Part shown: in pieces, positions 25,681-35,671 of the stretch | How the letters are laid out: the number at the start of each line of letters is the position of its first letter | Position numbering within the stretch: the stretch's first letter is position 1 | From: Pseudomonas palleroniana | Lineage (GTDB): Bacteria > Pseudomonadota > Gammaproteobacteria > Pseudomonadales > Pseudomonadaceae | Length of the DNA stretch: 64,000 nt | Assembly: GCF_003031675.1 (NCBI RefSeq) | Contig: NZ_PYWX01000011.1 | Location: 62,001 to 126,000, forward strand | Direction of reading: 5' to 3' | The notes under the pieces: generated by a model | What the model was told of the DNA's origin: nothing | The model's input: the letters and a program-made list of their open reading frames with translations, nothing else | Database searches by the model: none | Program-made: the position numbers and the translations under genes

Positions 25681-27108
25681 TCAAGACACCGTTAACCCGC
25701 CGGTGCTGGCCTGCGCTCGGGTTGCGCGCCGTGCCATCACCCAAGCCAATACCGGCGCCAGGGTAAACAGCGCGAACAGCCATTGTGCCGCATTGGCGAT
25801 GCCGGCATTGCCGGTCGCATCATTGATGCCCGCCACGTTGGAGATCACGCCCGCCAGTGCCGCGCCCATAGCCATGGCGAACAGTTGCAGAGTGGTAATC
25901 GACGCTGCGGCCGTGTCTTTGTCCTGCTCCGACGCCACTTGCAGAATGCGCGTCAGCAGGTGCGGCCAACCCAGGCCAATGCCGAAACCTACCAGGAACA
26001 TTCCGAGGCAGATGGGCGCCAGCCGTGCCCATTCGCCCAGGCTGGCCATGGGGGTGGTGATTGCCAGCAGCACCAGTCCGCCCAAGATAAACAGCGGCCC
26101 GGCGAGGATGGCGCGTTGTGCGCTGCGGCCTGTCCAGCCGGAGCTGAGGATTTCCGAGACGGTCCAGCCGACGGCCATCAGTGCCGCCATATAACCGGCA
26201 TACAGCGGCGACTGGCCGTGCAGATGCTGCAGAAAGTACGGCATGAAAATTTCGCTGCTCATGCCGATCACCAGCAGGCAAATGGTTGCATAGAGCGCAC
26301 AAAGCGGGGTGTTGAACTTCAATGCGTCCCTGGGCAACAGGCGGATCGAGGCGCTGGACTCGTGCCGGATCAGCAGAAATACCAGCCCGGCACAGGCCGC
26401 AATGCCCAGCAGGTTCCAGCTCGGCAGCGACGAGACGCTGCCCGCACACACGGCCAGCACCGCAGCGGCCAGCAGCACCAGTTGCGGCACGGGCAAGCGG
26501 CTGGCGCTGTCCGTGGCGTTGTCACGGGGTGGCAGCGCACGGTGAGTGAGCACGATGTAGGCGAGGCTCACCGGCACCATGGCGCCGAAGGCGTAGCGCC
26601 AGGCGTCCAGTTCGGCGAACACGCCCCCCACGGCCGGGCCTACCAGCGTTGCGACGCCCCACATGCCCGACACCAAGGCCATTGCCCGGGGCCACAGGCG
26701 TTCTTCGAACACCAATTGGATCATCGAATAACACAGGGCCAGCAACATCCCGCCGCCCAGACCCTGGATCAAACGTCCTGCGAGCATCACCGGCATGCTC
26801 GGCGCCAGTGCGCAGATCAACACGCCGACCATGAAGATCAGCGTGGCAACGGTATAGGCCAGCCGTGGGCCGGTGTGTTGCAACAGCTTGGAGGTGAGGG
26901 CGGAACCGAGGATCGAGGCCACCACGTACAGCGTGGTGCTCCATGCATAGAGCGCCAACCCGCCGATTTCAGCGACCACCGACGGCAAAATAGTGGTGGC
27001 GATGTAGGTGTTGGTGGCATAGAGCGCTATGCCGCCGGAGAGGGCGATGGAACGAGCGGCGTTCTCGCCGCGCAGCAATTCGCCCCAACTGCTGTCATGG
27101 GTTTGCAT
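25681..27108 (-). CDS. MFS drug-efflux-type transporter, 14 helices (DHA2-like)
   Basis: Proton-driven exporter of 475 residues. It has about fourteen hydrophobic segments, an N-terminal YATNTYIATTILPSVV resembling the DHA2 motif D1 region, and GRLIQGLGGGMLLALCY matching the motif C/A region of drug/proton antiporters. Substrate is unknown. It is transcribed toward the MocR gene and away from cynR; the 141-base gap upstream (27109-27249) is A/T-rich and probably contains its promoter. Confidence 0.85.
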   Translation of the reverse strand: MQTHDSSWGELLRGENAARSIALSGGIALYATNTYIATTILPSVVAEIGGLALYAWSTTLYVVASILGSALTSKLLQHTGPRLAYTVATLIFMVGVLICALAPSMPVMLAGRLIQGLGGGMLLALCYSMIQLVFEERLWPRAMALVSGMWGVATLVGPAVGGVFAELDAWRYAFGAMVPVSLAYIVLTHRALPPRDNATDSASRLPVPQLVLLAAAVLAVCAGSVSSLPSWNLLGIAACAGLVFLLIRHESSASIRLLPRDALKFNTPLCALYATICLLVIGMSSEIFMPYFLQHLHGQSPLYAGYMAALMAVGWTVSEILSSGWTGRSAQRAILAGPLFILGGLVLLAITTPMASLGEWARLAPICLGMFLVGFGIGLGWPHLLTRILQVASEQDKDTAAASITTLQLFAMAMGAALAGVISNVAGINDATGNAGIANAAQWLFALFTLAPVLAWVMARRATRAQASTGGLTVS

Positions 27109-27249
27109 CGACTATTCCTTGTTGTGCTGTCGGGCTTGGCTTGATTTACCAAGGGATCGCTTTGAATATTGCGATGCGGCGATTTATTTTGTCAAGAAAT
27201 GGCTTGGAATATTCATCGCAGGTGACCTCTGCCGCGTTCCATCGAAGGC

Positions 27250-28143
27250 TCAACAGCTTGCCTCCAGCGCTGATGCGACTTCCTCGGCGACCTCCCTGAA
27301 CGCCCGCGCCGCCGCTGACGGGTACACCCCTTTACGCTGCATCAACACGGCCGTGCGTTGCAGGCGCTGTGGCCCCAGTTCAATTGCGATCAAGCCCGGA
27401 TGCGCCCGCGCAATGGCGGCGGGCAACAGGGTCGACAGGGTCGTCCTGCGCACCCCCTCAATCAGCGCACCGATGACATTGGCCTCCATCACCACGCGCG
27501 GGCAAATGCCGTGTTGGTTGAAGTAGCGGTCGATTTGCTCGCGGGTAGCGAACGCTTGGCTCAACAAAATCAGGGATTCGGCGTTCAGCGCCGGCAGGCC
27601 GATAGTCCGTTCCCCGGCCAGCGGATGCTGACTGCCGACCACCAGCGCCAGGGTTTCAACCAGCAGCGGGGTGGCCTCGATGTCCTGCGCGTGCACCTCA
27701 TCAAAGGCGATCCCCACGTCCAGTTCGTCGGCCAGTAGCTGGCGTTCCAGCGCTTCCTGGGCGACCTCATGCAGGCTCAAGGTGATGTTCGGATAGCGGC
27801 GGTGGAAAGCTTCCATCAGCGGCCCGACAAGGTAAGTGGTGAAGGTGGGCGTGAACGCGATCCGTAGCGACCCCCGGCTCAAATCGCCTACGTCATGAAT
27901 CGCACGCTGACCTTGCTGCAGCTCCTGCGCGGCCCTCAATGCGTAACGCAGGTAAACCTCGCCGGCATCGGTCAGGCGTGTCTTGCGACCCGAGCGATCG
28001 AATAATTGCGCGCCGAGGCTTTCCTCCAACTGCCGTATTTGCTGTGAGAGCGCCGGTTGCGAGACATGCAAGGCCTCGGCCGCTTTGGTAAAGCCTGCGT
28101 GTTGTGCCACGGCCAAAAAGTACTGGATGTGCCGTGCCAGCAT
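27250..28143 (-). CDS. cynR: LysR-type regulator of the cyanate operon
   Basis: LysR regulator of 297 residues with an N-terminal helix-turn-helix ([27 protein letters not shown]) and an effector domain. Whole stretches match E. coli CynR as I remember it ([47 protein letters not shown]). The start at 28143 ([15 protein letters not shown]) agrees with CynR; an ATG four codons upstream at 28155 would place the start against a likely operator. It is divergent from cynT-cynS and should activate them in the presence of cyanate. Confidence 0.9.
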   Translation of the reverse strand: MLARHIQYFLAVAQHAGFTKAAEALHVSQPALSQQIRQLEESLGAQLFDRSGRKTRLTDAGEVYLRYALRAAQELQQGQRAIHDVGDLSRGSLRIAFTPTFTTYLVGPLMEAFHRRYPNITLSLHEVAQEALERQLLADELDVGIAFDEVHAQDIEATPLLVETLALVVGSQHPLAGERTIGLPALNAESLILLSQAFATREQIDRYFNQHGICPRVVMEANVIGALIEGVRRTTLSTLLPAAIARAHPGLIAIELGPQRLQRTAVLMQRKGVYPSAAARAFREVAEEVASALEASC

Positions 28144-28158
28144 GTTTGATTTCATAAG

Positions 28159-28180
28159 ATTATCTAATGCTCTGGATAAT
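28159..28180 (+). promoter_or_regulatory. Candidate CynR binding site in the cynR-cynT intergenic region
   Basis: ATTATC (28159-28164) and GATAAT (28175-28180) form an inverted repeat with a 10-base spacer, the size and A/T character of a LysR-type box. It lies between the divergent cynR and cynT genes, 16 bases from the cynR start and 75 bases upstream of cynT, suiting both autorepression and activation. Position and symmetry are seen; binding is inferred. Confidence 0.45.
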
Positions 28181-28254
28181 ATTTGAGACTTTTACCTTAT
28201 TTAAACGGCTGCGTAACCTCTGCTCCATCGCATCGCGAACCCACGGAGTCACCC

Positions 28255-28896
28255 ATGCAAGACATCATCGAAGGTTTCCTGAAGTTTCAACGCCATGCCT
28301 TCCCCGAGCGCGCCGGCTTGTTCAAAGACCTCGCCAACCAGCAGAGCCCGCGAGCGCTGTTCATCTCCTGCTCCGACAGCCGCCTGGTGCCTGAGTTGGT
28401 CACGCAGCGCGAGCCAGGCGACCTGTTCGTGATCCGCAACGCCGGCAATATCGTGCCGTCCTACGGCCCGGAGCCCGGAGGTGTGTCGGCCTCGGTGGAA
28501 TACGCGGTGGCTGCCCTGCAAGTCAGCGATATCGTGATCTGTGGGCATTCCGATTGCGGTGCGATGACCGCCATCGCCACCTGCACGTGCCTGGACCACA
28601 TGCCCGCCGTGGCCGGCTGGTTGCGTTACGCCGATTCCGGCCGGGTGGTCAACGAGGCCCGCCAGCATGTCGATGTGCCCGCGAAAGTCGCCGCCATGGT
28701 GCGTGAAAACGTGATCGCGCAATTGGCCAATATCCAGACTCACCCTTCGGTTCGCCTTGCCCTTGAAGAGAGGCGGGTGACCCTGCATGGCTGGGTCTAC
28801 GACATCGAAAGCGGCGGCATCCAAGCCTTCGACAACCGTACCGGCAAATTCGTCGCCCTCGCCGACAACCCGAGCGTGCGGGCCGTTTCGCACTAA
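28255..28896 (+). CDS. cynT: Beta-carbonic anhydrase of the cyanate operon
   Basis: Zinc enzyme interconverting CO2 and bicarbonate; in the cyanate pathway it retains the bicarbonate that cyanase consumes. The 213-residue protein has the beta-class zinc ligands Cys39 (SCSDSR, with Asp41), His98 and Cys101 (GHSDCGAM). The ATG at 28255 lies after a GGAG ribosome site. Cyanase follows 30 bases downstream and CynR is divergent, which identifies this as CynT rather than the housekeeping carbonic anhydrase. Confidence 0.92.
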   Translation: MQDIIEGFLKFQRHAFPERAGLFKDLANQQSPRALFISCSDSRLVPELVTQREPGDLFVIRNAGNIVPSYGPEPGGVSASVEYAVAALQVSDIVICGHSDCGAMTAIATCTCLDHMPAVAGWLRYADSGRVVNEARQHVDVPAKVAAMVRENVIAQLANIQTHPSVRLALEERRVTLHGWVYDIESGGIQAFDNRTGKFVALADNPSVRAVSH

Positions 28897-28926
28897 CCCC
28901 TGATGTTTACCCACGGAGATAAACCC

Positions 28927-29397
28927 ATGATCCAGTCGCAAATCAGCCAGAACACCCGCCTTGCCCTGACCGACGTCATCCTGTTGGCCAAGGCCCGCAA
29001 AGACCTGTCGTTCGCCCAGATTGCCGAAGGCACCGGCCTGCATGAAGCCTTCGTTACCGCCGCCTTGCTAGGCCAGCACCCACTGCCGGCGGACGCCGCG
29101 CAAAAGGTGGCCGACACCCTGGGCCTGGACGCGGACGCGGTCGCCCTGCTGCAAACAATTCCGTTGCGCGGCAGCCTCGGCAACGGCATTCCCACCGACC
29201 CGACGATCTACCGCTTCTACGAAATGATTCAGGTCTACGGCACCACGCTCAAGGCGCTGGTTCACGAGAAGTTTGGCGACGGCATCATCAGCGCCATCAA
29301 CTTCAAGCTGGACGTCAAAAAGGTCGATGATCCGGACGGCGGCTCCCGCGCCGTGATCACTCTGGATGGCAAATACTTGCCGACCAAACCGTTCTGA
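28927..29397 (+). CDS. cynS: Cyanate hydratase (cyanase)
   Basis: Decomposes cyanate with bicarbonate to ammonia and CO2, detoxifying cyanate and supplying nitrogen. The protein is exactly the usual 156 residues. Catalytic Arg96 and Glu99 ([12 protein letters not shown]) and Ser122 ([10 protein letters not shown]) occupy their known positions. The start at 28927 gives the canonical [11 protein letters not shown]; an in-frame ATG at 28903 would add eight unsupported residues. Last gene of cynTS. Confidence 0.97.
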   Translation: MIQSQISQNTRLALTDVILLAKARKDLSFAQIAEGTGLHEAFVTAALLGQHPLPADAAQKVADTLGLDADAVALLQTIPLRGSLGNGIPTDPTIYRFYEMIQVYGTTLKALVHEKFGDGIISAINFKLDVKKVDDPDGGSRAVITLDGKYLPTKPF

Positions 29398-29406
29398 TCG
29401 CGAGGT

Positions 29407-29435
29407 AAAAAAACCGGCGCCGTGAGGCGCCGGTT
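29407..29435 (-). terminator. Rho-independent terminator for the gene at 29477-29887
   Basis: AACCGGCGCC (29412-29421), loop GTGA, GGCGCCGGTT (29426-29435) forms a perfect 10-base stem. Read on the minus strand, the stem is followed by a run of seven Ts (29413-29407). It therefore ends transcription of the minus-strand secreted-protein gene; it could also slow read-through from cynS, although no T-run follows on the plus strand. Confidence 0.8.
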
Positions 29436-29476
29436 CACGTTGCAGCAAATTCCAGCAAGTCCCGGGCTCCGAATGA

Positions 29477-29887
29477 CTACGGCGCTTCGAAGCCCTCGTA
29501 ATCCAGGGACATCCCATCGTCTTTGGGGTAGCTCACATACACCACTACCGCATCGCTGTTATCCACCAGCGCGAACGGCCATTTGCCGTTGGCCTTGCGC
29601 ATGCGTTCATACAACGGCAGGTAAAAATCCTTGGTCTGGCCGCGCGGGTCGTAGGGCGCTTGCACATGGAAAACCGGGTAGTGCCCATCGTTGCAGAGCT
29701 GGATGCGTTCAAGCTGAAAATGGTTTTTCTCCAGCAGCGCACGGGTCGGGTGTTGCCAGGTGGCGAGATCGACGTCCTGGCAGTCGTGGACGGTGTCGGT
29801 GTAGAGCGTGGTGTCTTTCAGGACGGGGAGCGCGCAGGCCACACCGGGTAAAAGCACCAGTACCCAGGCGGCGAGGGGAACTTTCAT
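29477..29887 (-). CDS. Small secreted protein of unknown function
   Basis: A 136-residue protein with a clear signal peptide (MKVPLAAWVLVLLPGVACA, cleavage near residue 19). The mature part has two Cys residues (HDCQD and QLCND) that could form a disulfide, and conserved-looking segments such as VFHVQAPYDPRGQTKDFY and FALVDNSDAVVVYVSYPKDD. I do not recognise the family. It is a single-gene unit with its own terminator, convergent with cynS. The likely location is periplasmic. Confidence 0.7.
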   Translation of the reverse strand: MKVPLAAWVLVLLPGVACALPVLKDTTLYTDTVHDCQDVDLATWQHPTRALLEKNHFQLERIQLCNDGHYPVFHVQAPYDPRGQTKDFYLPLYERMRKANGKWPFALVDNSDAVVVYVSYPKDDGMSLDYEGFEAP

Positions 29888-30235
29888 TATTTAACGTCCT
29901 TGAAATGGGGGGCACATCATGACGTGAAATGGGCGGGTTGAGTAGAGGGTGTATGGGACTAGGAAGTTGCTGACGAAGTCTTACTTTCAAGTATTACAGA
30001 TAAAGACTTCGTGTTTTTAGGAAGTTGTGGGGTTACTTGAGTTGATAAAACGTGCAAGGGTAATGGCGTGATTCATACGGCTGGATTGATTGGAACCTTA
30101 GGTACTCAAATTTTGACGCTGTGGTGATAATTGTGGAAGGCTCAGTTGTTGGGCGATTTGATTTTGGCTGAGGTTTAATTTTTATATTAAAAGTTACAGT
30201 GTTTTATCCAGAGTATTGTGCAGGGTGAATGCCCC
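29888..30235. other. A/T-rich intergenic region between two divergent genes
   Basis: This 348-base gap separates the secreted-protein gene (minus) from the gene at 30236 (plus). It is strikingly richer in A/T than its neighbours, with stretches such as TTTTTATATTAAAAG just before 30200. I see no RNA gene, repeat or convincing promoter pair. Such base composition next to a candidate effector gene is compatible with horizontal acquisition or H-NS-type silencing. Confidence 0.4.
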
Positions 30236-31564
30236 ATGAACACGATCAATCTCTATCCCTTGACACTTGGCAGTCATGTGGCAAGTGGTGTTGCTGACGC
30301 TGATCCATCCACTGTTCTGCCTGATGAAGACCCAGTGGATTCTTCTGCACCTGCTCGTCGTTTTGCTTCTACTAGCACCGTCTCGGCGCTTGCCCATCAA
30401 CTAAACGAAGCGGCAATACGTACGGCTCAGAAGAACAGTAATTCTCTTGATCTGATTACCGGCGATAACTACTTCGCCAGCAAAACGGTACACGATACCG
30501 AGATGCCCAGCAGCAATGACCCGGAGCTTCTGGCACGGGCCCGCCAAGCGACAGGTTTCGTCAACGGAGTCGACAGCAATCCCTTTAAAGGCCTTGTGCG
30601 TGACCAACTAAGCTTGATTGCCCATGACGAGGGTGGTTCTTTCACCATCAATGAGCGGCGTGCGGCATGGGAAGAGTTGCAATCAACGCCAGCGCCCAGC
30701 TTGAAGTCGATACCTGTCAACGGGCGAGACCTGATGATTTCGCGCTTGTTTCGCGGCAGTGAGCCACCCGTTGCCCTTCCACCTGCCACCTTCTACAACA
30801 TGGCTCAAAACCCCTGCGACTTTCTTACCATTGAGGATCGAAACTTAATTGCGGATATGTTTGCTTATGCTCAAGCGGAGGGCGCTAACTTGGCTCATGT
30901 CACCCAAGTGGCCGTGGTCCTGGGTGACTATCGGCGCTCCAGTGACGGTCGGCAAACGGTGGGTGGCAATAATGGTTATGACGCCAACGGCTACCGGGTC
31001 ACTTTCGATTTCAAGAAAGAGGAGGCGCAGATCGCCTCTCGCATCCTGAACGGTTCGGCGATCAACAGCACCCGTATCGATCAGGGTTTTTTGCGGTACA
31101 TCCTGCATCCGGACCACGGGGCGTTCACCAACCTTGGCGGCATACCGTTCCTGGAGCGAATGGTGAACAAATTCTCCAATGAAGGCGATGATCAACCGCC
31201 CCTCGGCAGCGAGTTCGCCACCTTCAAAAAAATCAACTTCGAAGACTATGCCGTTCGTACCACAAACAAGGCCATAAGGCTGCCGCCCGACAAATCAGTC
31301 GCCGTCGTCATCAACGGTGTCTGGAGCCTCACCGAATATGGCAAGGTTTGCGGTTATGCGATTGACTCGGCCACTGGCAGATTGAGCACGCCGTCGGACT
31401 CCTCTGGCGAGAAAACGCCGCCGCCCTCGACCCTGGGTATACCTGCCACCGACGCGGCTAATCGCACGATTTTGGATGCCCTCGCAGAGACCCGCGATCA
31501 GCCCACCCAGCGCTGGATCTGGCCTGGTCACTTATTCACGATATTGAGAAATATCAAGCCCTGA
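30236..31564 (+). CDS. Unknown protein with type III-secretion-like N-terminus
   Basis: I do not recognise the function of this 442-residue soluble protein. There is no Sec signal. Its first 50 residues fit the export pattern described for Pseudomonas type III substrates: Ile at position 4, no acidic residue in the first 12, and 8 Ser in 50. A block with NPFKGLVRDQLSLIAHDE, then FTINERRAAWEEL, recurs from memory in other Pseudomonas proteins of unknown role. The C-terminal part has an IRLPPDKSVAVVINGVWSL segment. The start at 30236 is chosen over a GTG at 30218. The upstream region is A/T-rich. It could equally be a cytosolic protein. Confidence 0.6.
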   Translation: MNTINLYPLTLGSHVASGVADADPSTVLPDEDPVDSSAPARRFASTSTVSALAHQLNEAAIRTAQKNSNSLDLITGDNYFASKTVHDTEMPSSNDPELLARARQATGFVNGVDSNPFKGLVRDQLSLIAHDEGGSFTINERRAAWEELQSTPAPSLKSIPVNGRDLMISRLFRGSEPPVALPPATFYNMAQNPCDFLTIEDRNLIADMFAYAQAEGANLAHVTQVAVVLGDYRRSSDGRQTVGGNNGYDANGYRVTFDFKKEEAQIASRILNGSAINSTRIDQGFLRYILHPDHGAFTNLGGIPFLERMVNKFSNEGDDQPPLGSEFATFKKINFEDYAVRTTNKAIRLPPDKSVAVVINGVWSLTEYGKVCGYAIDSATGRLSTPSDSSGEKTPPPSTLGIPATDAANRTILDALAETRDQPTQRWIWPGHLFTILRNIKP

Positions 31565-31617
31565 TACCTCAAGCCGCCAACCTGACAATGCGCTAAGCGC
31601 AGGGGAAACAAGCGTTA

Positions 31618-31806
31618 ATGAGCGAATCGAAATTCAAACCAGAGGACATGCCGATCCTCGACCTTGATACATCCGGCACGCGCGTCTACGAAGTTTCGCG
31701 ATTTCTCGACAGTCCAGAAACCATCAGCGTTTACCTGGCGCAAAGTATGAAGTCCCAGGATCCACAAATACTCATGAAGGCGCTGGCTGAGGTTGCCAAG
31801 GCGTAG
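31618..31806 (+). pseudogene. Truncated HigA-like addiction-module antidote protein
   Basis: The 62 codons read through YEVSRFLDSPETISVYLAQS and DPQILMKALAEVAKA, matching the N-terminal third of the roughly 95-residue antidote family (YLDxxExIxAYLxxAL, DPxxxxxALGDVAKARGM). A stop comes exactly where the family continues into its helix-turn-helix, and the downstream bases in all three frames do not restore a clear one. No toxin gene adjoins. It is probably a remnant; a deliberately short protein cannot be excluded. Confidence 0.55.
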
Positions 31807-31892
31807 AGCATCCCAAACACCACACAACCGTCGGCACCCAGTGCAGCGCAAGAGATCGGTGAAGCTCGCTTTGGTTGCATCGAACGACGTGC

Positions 31893-33218
31893 CTAGCGCA
31901 CCAGGCAAGGCTGCTTGTTATTGAAGCGCCAGCCCGGGATCAGGAACTGCATGGCCACGCTGTCATCCCGCGCACCCAGGCCCATGCCTTTATAGACTTC
32001 GTGGGCCTTGGCCACTGCGTCCATGTCGATCTCCACGCCCAGGCCCGGCTTGGCCGGTACCTTCACGTAGCCACCTTCGATTTTCAGCGGTTCGCGCGTC
32101 AGGCGCTGGCCGTCCTGCCAGATCCAGTGGGTGTCGATGGCCGTGATATCACCGGGTGCCGCCGCCGCGACCTGGGTGAACATCGCCAGGGAAATATCGA
32201 AGTGGTTGTTGGAGTGCGAACCCCAGGTCAGGCCCCAGTCGTTGCACATCTGCGCCACGCGCACCGAGCCTTGCATCGTCCAGAAATGCGGATCGGCGAG
32301 GGGAATGTCCACGGACTGCAACTGGATGGCGTGGCCCATTTCGCGCCAGTCGGTGGCGATCATATTGGTGGCGGTCTTGAGGCCCGTGGCACGGCGGAAT
32401 TCAGCCATGACTTCGCGGCCTGAATAGCCGTTTTCCGCACCGCATGGGTCCTCGGCATAGGCGAGCACGTGGTGTTGGTCACGGCACAGGCGGATGGCTT
32501 CCTTGAGTGACCAGGCCCCGTTCGGGTCGAGGGTGATGCGCGCATCCGGGAAGCGTTCGGCGAGGGCGGTAACCGCTTCGATTTCCGCATCGCCGCTCAA
32601 GACACCACCCTTGAGCTTGAAGTCGTTGAAGCCATATCTGGCTTTGGCGGCTTCGGCCAGGCGCACCACGGCCTCACTGGTCAGGGCCGGTTCGTGGCGC
32701 AAGCGCAACCACTCGTCCTCTGCGTGCGCCTCGTTGCGGTAGGCCAGGTTGGTCGTTGTGCGGTCGCCGATATAAAACAGGTAACCGAGCATTTTTACCG
32801 CATCGCGCTGTTGGCCTTCGCCGAGCAGGGCGGCCACCGGCACTTCAAGGTATTGGCCCAGCAGGTCGAGCAGGGCCGCTTCCACGGCGGTGACCGCATG
32901 GATGGTGATGCGCAGGTCAAAGGTCTGCAGCCCACGGCCCGCAGCATCGCGTGAGGCAAAGGTGCTGCGCATCTGGTTGAGGATGCGCTGGTACTGGCCG
33001 ATGGGTTGGCCGATGACCAGGCTGCGTGCGTCCTCCAGGGTTTCGCGGATGCGTTCGCCGCCGGGCACTTCACCGACGCCGGTCTGGCCGCTGCTGTCCT
33101 GGAGAATCACGATATTGCGGGTAAAGAAGGGGCCGTGGGCGCCGCTCAGGTTCAGCAGCATGCTGTCATGGCCGGCCACGGGGATGACTTGGAAGTGGGT
33201 GATGACGGGGGTAGTCAT
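31893..33218 (-). CDS. gudD: Glucarate dehydratase
   Basis: Enolase-superfamily enzyme converting D-glucarate (and L-idarate) to 5-keto-4-deoxyglucarate. The 441-residue length is typical. Visible hallmarks are the K-x-K base in FNDFKLKGG, the metal-binding DPNGAWS and AEDPCG segments, and the catalytic His in [10 protein letters not shown]. The start at 33218 ([19 protein letters not shown]) matches the family; longer readings run into the transporter gene. It lies 19 bases downstream of gudP on the same strand, forming an operon, with a FadR-type regulator divergent from it. Confidence 0.95.
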   Translation of the reverse strand: MTTPVITHFQVIPVAGHDSMLLNLSGAHGPFFTRNIVILQDSSGQTGVGEVPGGERIRETLEDARSLVIGQPIGQYQRILNQMRSTFASRDAAGRGLQTFDLRITIHAVTAVEAALLDLLGQYLEVPVAALLGEGQQRDAVKMLGYLFYIGDRTTTNLAYRNEAHAEDEWLRLRHEPALTSEAVVRLAEAAKARYGFNDFKLKGGVLSGDAEIEAVTALAERFPDARITLDPNGAWSLKEAIRLCRDQHHVLAYAEDPCGAENGYSGREVMAEFRRATGLKTATNMIATDWREMGHAIQLQSVDIPLADPHFWTMQGSVRVAQMCNDWGLTWGSHSNNHFDISLAMFTQVAAAAPGDITAIDTHWIWQDGQRLTREPLKIEGGYVKVPAKPGLGVEIDMDAVAKAHEVYKGMGLGARDDSVAMQFLIPGWRFNNKQPCLVR

Positions 33219-33237
33219 GGTGATGTCCTGAATGGGC

Positions 33238-34599
33238 TCAAAGAGGTTTGCTGATAGCGGTGGCCGTTGGTGTAACGCTTGGCGCAGGCAACGCGGCAGA
33301 GGGCGACGTCTTGGCGAAGAACACCAGGATCGCCGCCAGCACCGAGGTGCCGGCCAGGCCATAGAGGCCGCCCTGGATCGAGCCGGTGGTCTGCTCCAGA
33401 AAGCCGAACGTGGTCGGTGCCACAAAACCGCCCAGGTTGCCGATGGAGTTGATCAGGGCGATCACGGCGGCGGCGATGCGCACGTCCAGGTAACCCTGGG
33501 GGATTGGCCAGAACAGCGAAGAGGCGGACTTGAAACCGATGGCTGCAAAACAGATCGCCACAAAGGCAAAGATCGGTCCGCCGGTGGTGGACATGAACAT
33601 GCCCGCTGCGGCAATCAGCAGCGCAGCGGCAACCCAGGCCTGCTGGAACTTGAATTTGCCCGATAGCGCGGCGAAGGCATACATGGCGATGATCGAGATC
33701 AACCACGGGATCGAGTTGAAAAAACCGACCTGCACGTCGCTCAAATCGCCCATCTTCTTGATGATGCTGGGCAGCCAGAAGGTGGCCGCGTAGATCGTCA
33801 GTTGGATGCAGAAATACAAGGCGCAGAACAACAGGATCTGACGGTCCTTGAGCAACTTGCCGAGGGTCGGCTTGACCGTGGTCAGCTCTTCACGGTCGCG
33901 CTGCTCCTGGTCGATGGCGCTCACCAGTGCATCCTGTTCTTCACGGGTCAGCCATTGGGCGTCGTGGGGTTTGGAGTCGAGCCAGAACCACACGAAGAAC
34001 CCCAACGCCACGGACGCCAGGCCTTCGATGGCGAACATCCATTGCCAGCCGTGGAAACCGAACCCTTCGATCTGCAACAACGCGCCCGACAACGGCCCGG
34101 AAATCAGTGAGGCCACGGCCGAGCCGCTGAGGAAGATGGCGATCGCTTTGCCGCGTTCAACACCCGGCAGCCAGCGGGTGAAGTAGTAGATCACCCCCGG
34201 GAAAAAGCCCGCTTCGGCCACGCCCAGTAAAAAGCGCAGGATGTAGAAGTGGGTTTCGTTCTGGATGAACGCCATCAGCGTGGCGACGATGCCCCAGGTG
34301 AACATGATGCGGGTCAGCCAGATCCGTGCGCCGACCTTCTGCAGCAGCAGATTGGAGGGCACTTCGAAGAGCGCGTAGCCGATGAAGAACAGTCCGGCAC
34401 CCAGGCCATAGGCGGCGGCGCCGATGCCCAGGTCGTGCTCCATGTGCGTGCGCACGAAGCCGATATTGACCCGGTCGATGTAGTTGAGGATGAACATGAT
34501 CACGAACAGGGGGAGCACATGGCTCTTCACTTTGCTGACGGTGCGGCTGAGCACCGATTCGTTTTCTGCAGCGGCGGATGCTGGATTTGAATGGCTCAT
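33238..34599 (-). CDS. gudP: Glucarate transporter, MFS anion:cation symporter family
   Basis: Twelve-helix permease of 453 residues. Family features include [18 protein letters not shown] in helix 1, [26 protein letters not shown] (here in two parts) and [21 protein letters not shown]. These are typical of the ACS-family sugar-acid importers such as GudP and GarP. It is the first gene of a gudP-gudD operon, so D-glucarate (or galactarate) import is the likely role. The 348-base upstream gap is shared with the regulator at 34948 and contains a repeated 12-mer. Confidence 0.88.
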   Translation of the reverse strand: MSHSNPASAAAENESVLSRTVSKVKSHVLPLFVIMFILNYIDRVNIGFVRTHMEHDLGIGAAAYGLGAGLFFIGYALFEVPSNLLLQKVGARIWLTRIMFTWGIVATLMAFIQNETHFYILRFLLGVAEAGFFPGVIYYFTRWLPGVERGKAIAIFLSGSAVASLISGPLSGALLQIEGFGFHGWQWMFAIEGLASVALGFFVWFWLDSKPHDAQWLTREEQDALVSAIDQEQRDREELTTVKPTLGKLLKDRQILLFCALYFCIQLTIYAATFWLPSIIKKMGDLSDVQVGFFNSIPWLISIIAMYAFAALSGKFKFQQAWVAAALLIAAAGMFMSTTGGPIFAFVAICFAAIGFKSASSLFWPIPQGYLDVRIAAAVIALINSIGNLGGFVAPTTFGFLEQTTGSIQGGLYGLAGTSVLAAILVFFAKTSPSAALPAPSVTPTATAISKPL

Positions 34600-34656
34600 G
34601 ACTCGAAAACTCCCCCTGATTTATTTTTATGCGGGTTTGTGTATTGTTGATAGACA

Positions 34657-34867
34657 TCATACAAGTTGTGTTCTTGGATTCGCAATTGGGTGATTGATGT
34701 TTTTGTGCTTATAAGGCCGCCATCGAAATAGATTTTATGGTTATTTGCCCATATCTATTGGTGGTTATAGATTTTTTGAGCGTTGTCGAGCAAAGCCGAC
34801 GTTATCTGGGGCTGGCGGCAGGGGGCGTTAAAATGCAGATTGATCAAGTTGGTTGTCATACAAGTTG
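34657..34867. promoter_or_regulatory. Direct-repeat operator candidates in the gudP-regulator gap
   Basis: The 12-mer TCATACAAGTTG occurs twice in the 348-base divergent gap (34600-34947): at 34657-34668, close to the gudP start, and at 34856-34867, close to the regulator start. FadR-subfamily GntR proteins bind short GTATxAC-like elements, and TTGTATGA on the other strand fits that style. Placement next to each promoter suggests the regulator controls both directions. The rest of the gap is A/T-rich and unremarkable. Confidence 0.5.
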
Positions 34868-34947
34868 AGTGTCTTGTGAACCTAGCCTGCCAGGCTCGGA
34901 TAGGGAGTGTTAAGCTCCCTCCAGCCCAACCCCGTGGACCCGCAGTG

Positions 34948-35658
34948 ATGCCCATTGAAAACGGAACACTTGTCCGTAGACGCTCCAGCAACCTGGCCCA
35001 AGGCGTGGTCGACGCGCTGACCCAGCGCATCCTGCTCGGGCAACTCAAGCCCGGCGAAAAACTGCCGTCCGAATCCAGCATCGTGCTGGAGCACGGGGTA
35101 AGTCGTACCGTGGTGCGCGAAGCCATTTCCAAATTGCAGGCATCCGGCCTGGTGGAGACGCGTCACGGTATCGGCACCTTCGTGCTGGAGCCACGCGCAC
35201 AGCAGGGCTTGCGCCTGCATGTGGATACGGTCGCCAGTGTGCGCAACATGCTTGAGTTGCGCCTGGGCCTGGAGGTGCAGGCTGTGGCGCTGGCGGCACT
35301 GCGCCGGTCGGATGAACAACTGGCACGTATGCGCCAGGCGCTGGATGACTATCAGGCATCGCTGGCCAATAACGACAGTTGCGTGGATGAAGACAAGCGC
35401 TTTCATCAACTGATCGCCGAAGCCACCGGTAATACGTTTTTCACCGAGATCATGGCGCACCTGGGCAATGCGATGATTCCGCGTACCCAGGTCAAGGGCG
35501 CCGAACGCGGCGGGGCGGATTTTGCCAGGCTGGGGCAACTGGCGAACCTGGAGCATGAGGCGATCTTCAACGCGATCAGGCGTCAGGACCCGGACGCCGC
35601 GCGGGCCGCCATGGTGTTGCATTTGACCAATAGCCGGGATCGATTTTCCGGGGAATGA
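34948..35658 (+). CDS. GntR-family regulator (FadR subfamily), likely sugar-acid responsive
   Basis: A 236-residue regulator with a winged helix at about residues 12-80 (LKPGEKLPSESSIVLEHGVSRTVVREAISKL in parts) and a C-terminal FCD ligand domain; metal/ligand residues appear in DEDKRFHQLIAEATGN and NLEHEAIFNAI. Divergent placement from gudP-gudD makes glucarate or a breakdown product the likely effector, relieving repression. The ATG at 34948 is chosen because the wHTH starts about 12 residues later; further upstream codons run through the operator region. Confidence 0.85.
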   Translation: MPIENGTLVRRRSSNLAQGVVDALTQRILLGQLKPGEKLPSESSIVLEHGVSRTVVREAISKLQASGLVETRHGIGTFVLEPRAQQGLRLHVDTVASVRNMLELRLGLEVQAVALAALRRSDEQLARMRQALDDYQASLANNDSCVDEDKRFHQLIAEATGNTFFTEIMAHLGNAMIPRTQVKGAERGGADFARLGQLANLEHEAIFNAIRRQDPDAARAAMVLHLTNSRDRFSGE

Positions 35659-35671
35659 AAAGGACCAACTG

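Noticed and set aside
25783..27144. 453-codon plus-strand open frame opposite the MFS gene
   Set aside because: The minus strand encodes a clear 14-helix transporter; the plus-strand frame is rich in Gln, His and Arg, typical of the antisense shadow of a high-GC gene.
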